Shown piece after piece: positions 6,350 through 6,561 of a stretch of 6,561 nucleotides of DNA. Origin of the DNA: Dehalococcoidia bacterium UBA6495 (lineage in GTDB: Bacteria > Chloroflexota > Dehalococcoidia > Lucifugimonadales > UBA826); assembly GCA_002435305.1 (NCBI GenBank), contig DJMH01000008.1, positions 2,564-9,124 on the forward strand, written 5' to 3'. Under the pieces are notes generated by a model that did not search any database, was not told the DNA's origin, and worked only from the letters and a program-made list of their open reading frames with translations. The position numbers and the translations under genes are program-made. The first letter of the stretch is position 1, and every line of letters begins with the position of its first letter.

Positions 6350-6367
6350 GATGATAATTATATCATC
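6350..6367. promoter_or_regulatory. Inverted repeat over the tig -10 region, possible operator
   Basis: GATGATA (6350-6356) and TATCATC (6361-6367) are perfect 7-base arms around ATTA. The dyad covers the whole candidate tig -10 box, so a protein bound here would compete with RNA polymerase. It is not a CIRCE element (no TTAGCACTC arm), so HrcA is not suggested. Confidence 0.35.
6357..6365 (-). promoter_or_regulatory. Extended -10 promoter for tig-clpP-clpX
   Basis: Read on the minus strand this is TGATATAAT, a perfect TATAAT with the TG-n extension. No good -35 hexamer is present 16-18 bases further upstream, which is common for extended -10 promoters. Transcription would begin near 6350, giving a leader of about 35 bases before the GTG start of tig. 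Confidence 0.5.
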
Positions 6368-6408
6368 ACGATAAGCCTGATTGGCATTTGACCACTAAAG
6401 TCCTTCTC

Positions 6409-6433
6409 TATATGTGCCTGTTTGACACATATA
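6409..6433. repeat. 8-bp inverted repeat in the divergent control region
   Basis: TATATGTG (6409-6416) and CACATATA (6426-6433) are perfect arms separated by 9 bases. The right arm overlaps the first rightward TTGACA (6422-6427). No T run follows, so an operator is likelier than a terminator. No known regulator motif is recognised. Confidence 0.4.
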
Positions 6434-6436
6434 TCG

Positions 6437-6466
6437 TTGACAGGAATTCGTATCCTAAATTAGGAT
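6437..6466 (+). promoter_or_regulatory. Candidate rightward promoter for the gene at the window edge
   Basis: A perfect TTGACA (6437-6442) is followed after 18 bases by TAGGAT (6461-6466, 4 of 6 to consensus). Transcription would start near 6473, about 45 bases before the ATG at 6520. A second TTGACA at 6422-6427 has no matching -10 at normal spacing. Confidence 0.35.
6452..6466. promoter_or_regulatory. 15-bp palindrome over the rightward -10 box
   Basis: ATCCTAA and TTAGGAT are perfect 7-base arms around a single central A (6459). The right arm contains the candidate -10 hexamer of the rightward promoter, the usual place for a repressor site. The binding protein is unknown. Confidence 0.4.
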
Positions 6467-6519
6467 TCATATGTGGAGTTATTATTTGGTAAGATTAGTT
6501 TTTGGAGCTATTTGAACCC

Positions 6520-6561
6520 ATGTCAGATAGATACAAGAATGAGATAGAAAAGATATTAGAA
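6520..6561 (+). CDS. Start of an unidentified gene, cut by the window end
   Basis: An open frame begins at ATG 6520 and runs off the window after 14 codons. The visible residues, MSDRYKNEIEKILE, are strongly charged and look like a helical N-terminus. GGAG at 6504-6507 is 12 bases upstream, longer than ideal; a TTG at 6502 in the same frame is an alternative start, and the frame is closed by TAG at 6496. The gene is divergent from tig and has a candidate promoter. No family can be assigned from 14 residues, and a chance frame cannot be excluded. Confidence 0.5.
   Translation, partial: MSDRYKNEIEKILE

Noticed and set aside
6010..6354. Plus-strand frame of 114 codons opposite the tig 5' end
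   Set aside because: It covers the complement of the conserved trigger factor N-terminal domain and runs through the tig ribosome binding site; the product shows no domain.
6316..6480. CIRCE or HrcA-type heat-shock operator upstream of tig
   Set aside because: None of the inverted repeats has the TTAGCACTC-N9-GAGTGCTAA arms or spacing.
1..6561. Mobile element, CRISPR array, tRNA or rRNA
   Set aside because: No transposase or integrase motifs, no regularly spaced repeats and no tRNA- or rRNA-like sequence were seen; intergenic space is too small for most of these.

Overview
This AT-rich bacterial window carries housekeeping genes with no sign of mobile DNA, phage, CRISPR or RNA genes. It most resembles a free-living bacterium with a compact genome. 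An affiliation with Chloroflexota (Dehalococcoidia/SAR202-like) is a guess from gene order, protein character and base composition, and nothing in the window proves it. I did not find a previously undescribed system. The points most worth a second look are a PlsY-like acyltransferase with worn catalytic motifs, inverted repeats around two promoter regions, and an AspRS with non-discriminating signature residues.

Left half, plus strand. The window opens inside a plsY-like membrane acyltransferase gene that lacks only its first few codons (to 646). A 94-base gap rich in inverted repeats follows, then an Lrp/AsnC-type regulator (741-1181), then aspS (1212-3020) after 30 bases with a strong ribosome binding site and a TTG start. 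The regulator and aspS probably share a transcript.

Right half, minus strand. aspS runs head-on into clpX, with only 13 bases between the two stop codons. Read in its own direction, the right-hand operon is tig (6315-4939), clpP (4946-4335), clpX (4326-3034). The tig and clpP frames overlap by 8 bases, and clpP and clpX are 8 bases apart, with the clpX ribosome binding site starting inside the clpP stop codon. The three products form a protein-quality chain: trigger factor meets nascent chains at the ribosome exit, ClpX recognises, unfolds and translocates substrates, and ClpP degrades them. All catalytic and nucleotide-binding residues expected in ClpP and ClpX are present.

Right edge. About 200 bases upstream of tig form a divergent control region. 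It holds an extended -10 promoter for tig, two TTGACA hexamers facing right, and three separate short inverted repeats. A new plus-strand gene probably begins at 6520 and runs off the window after 14 codons. No stretch longer than 300 bases lacks a gene.
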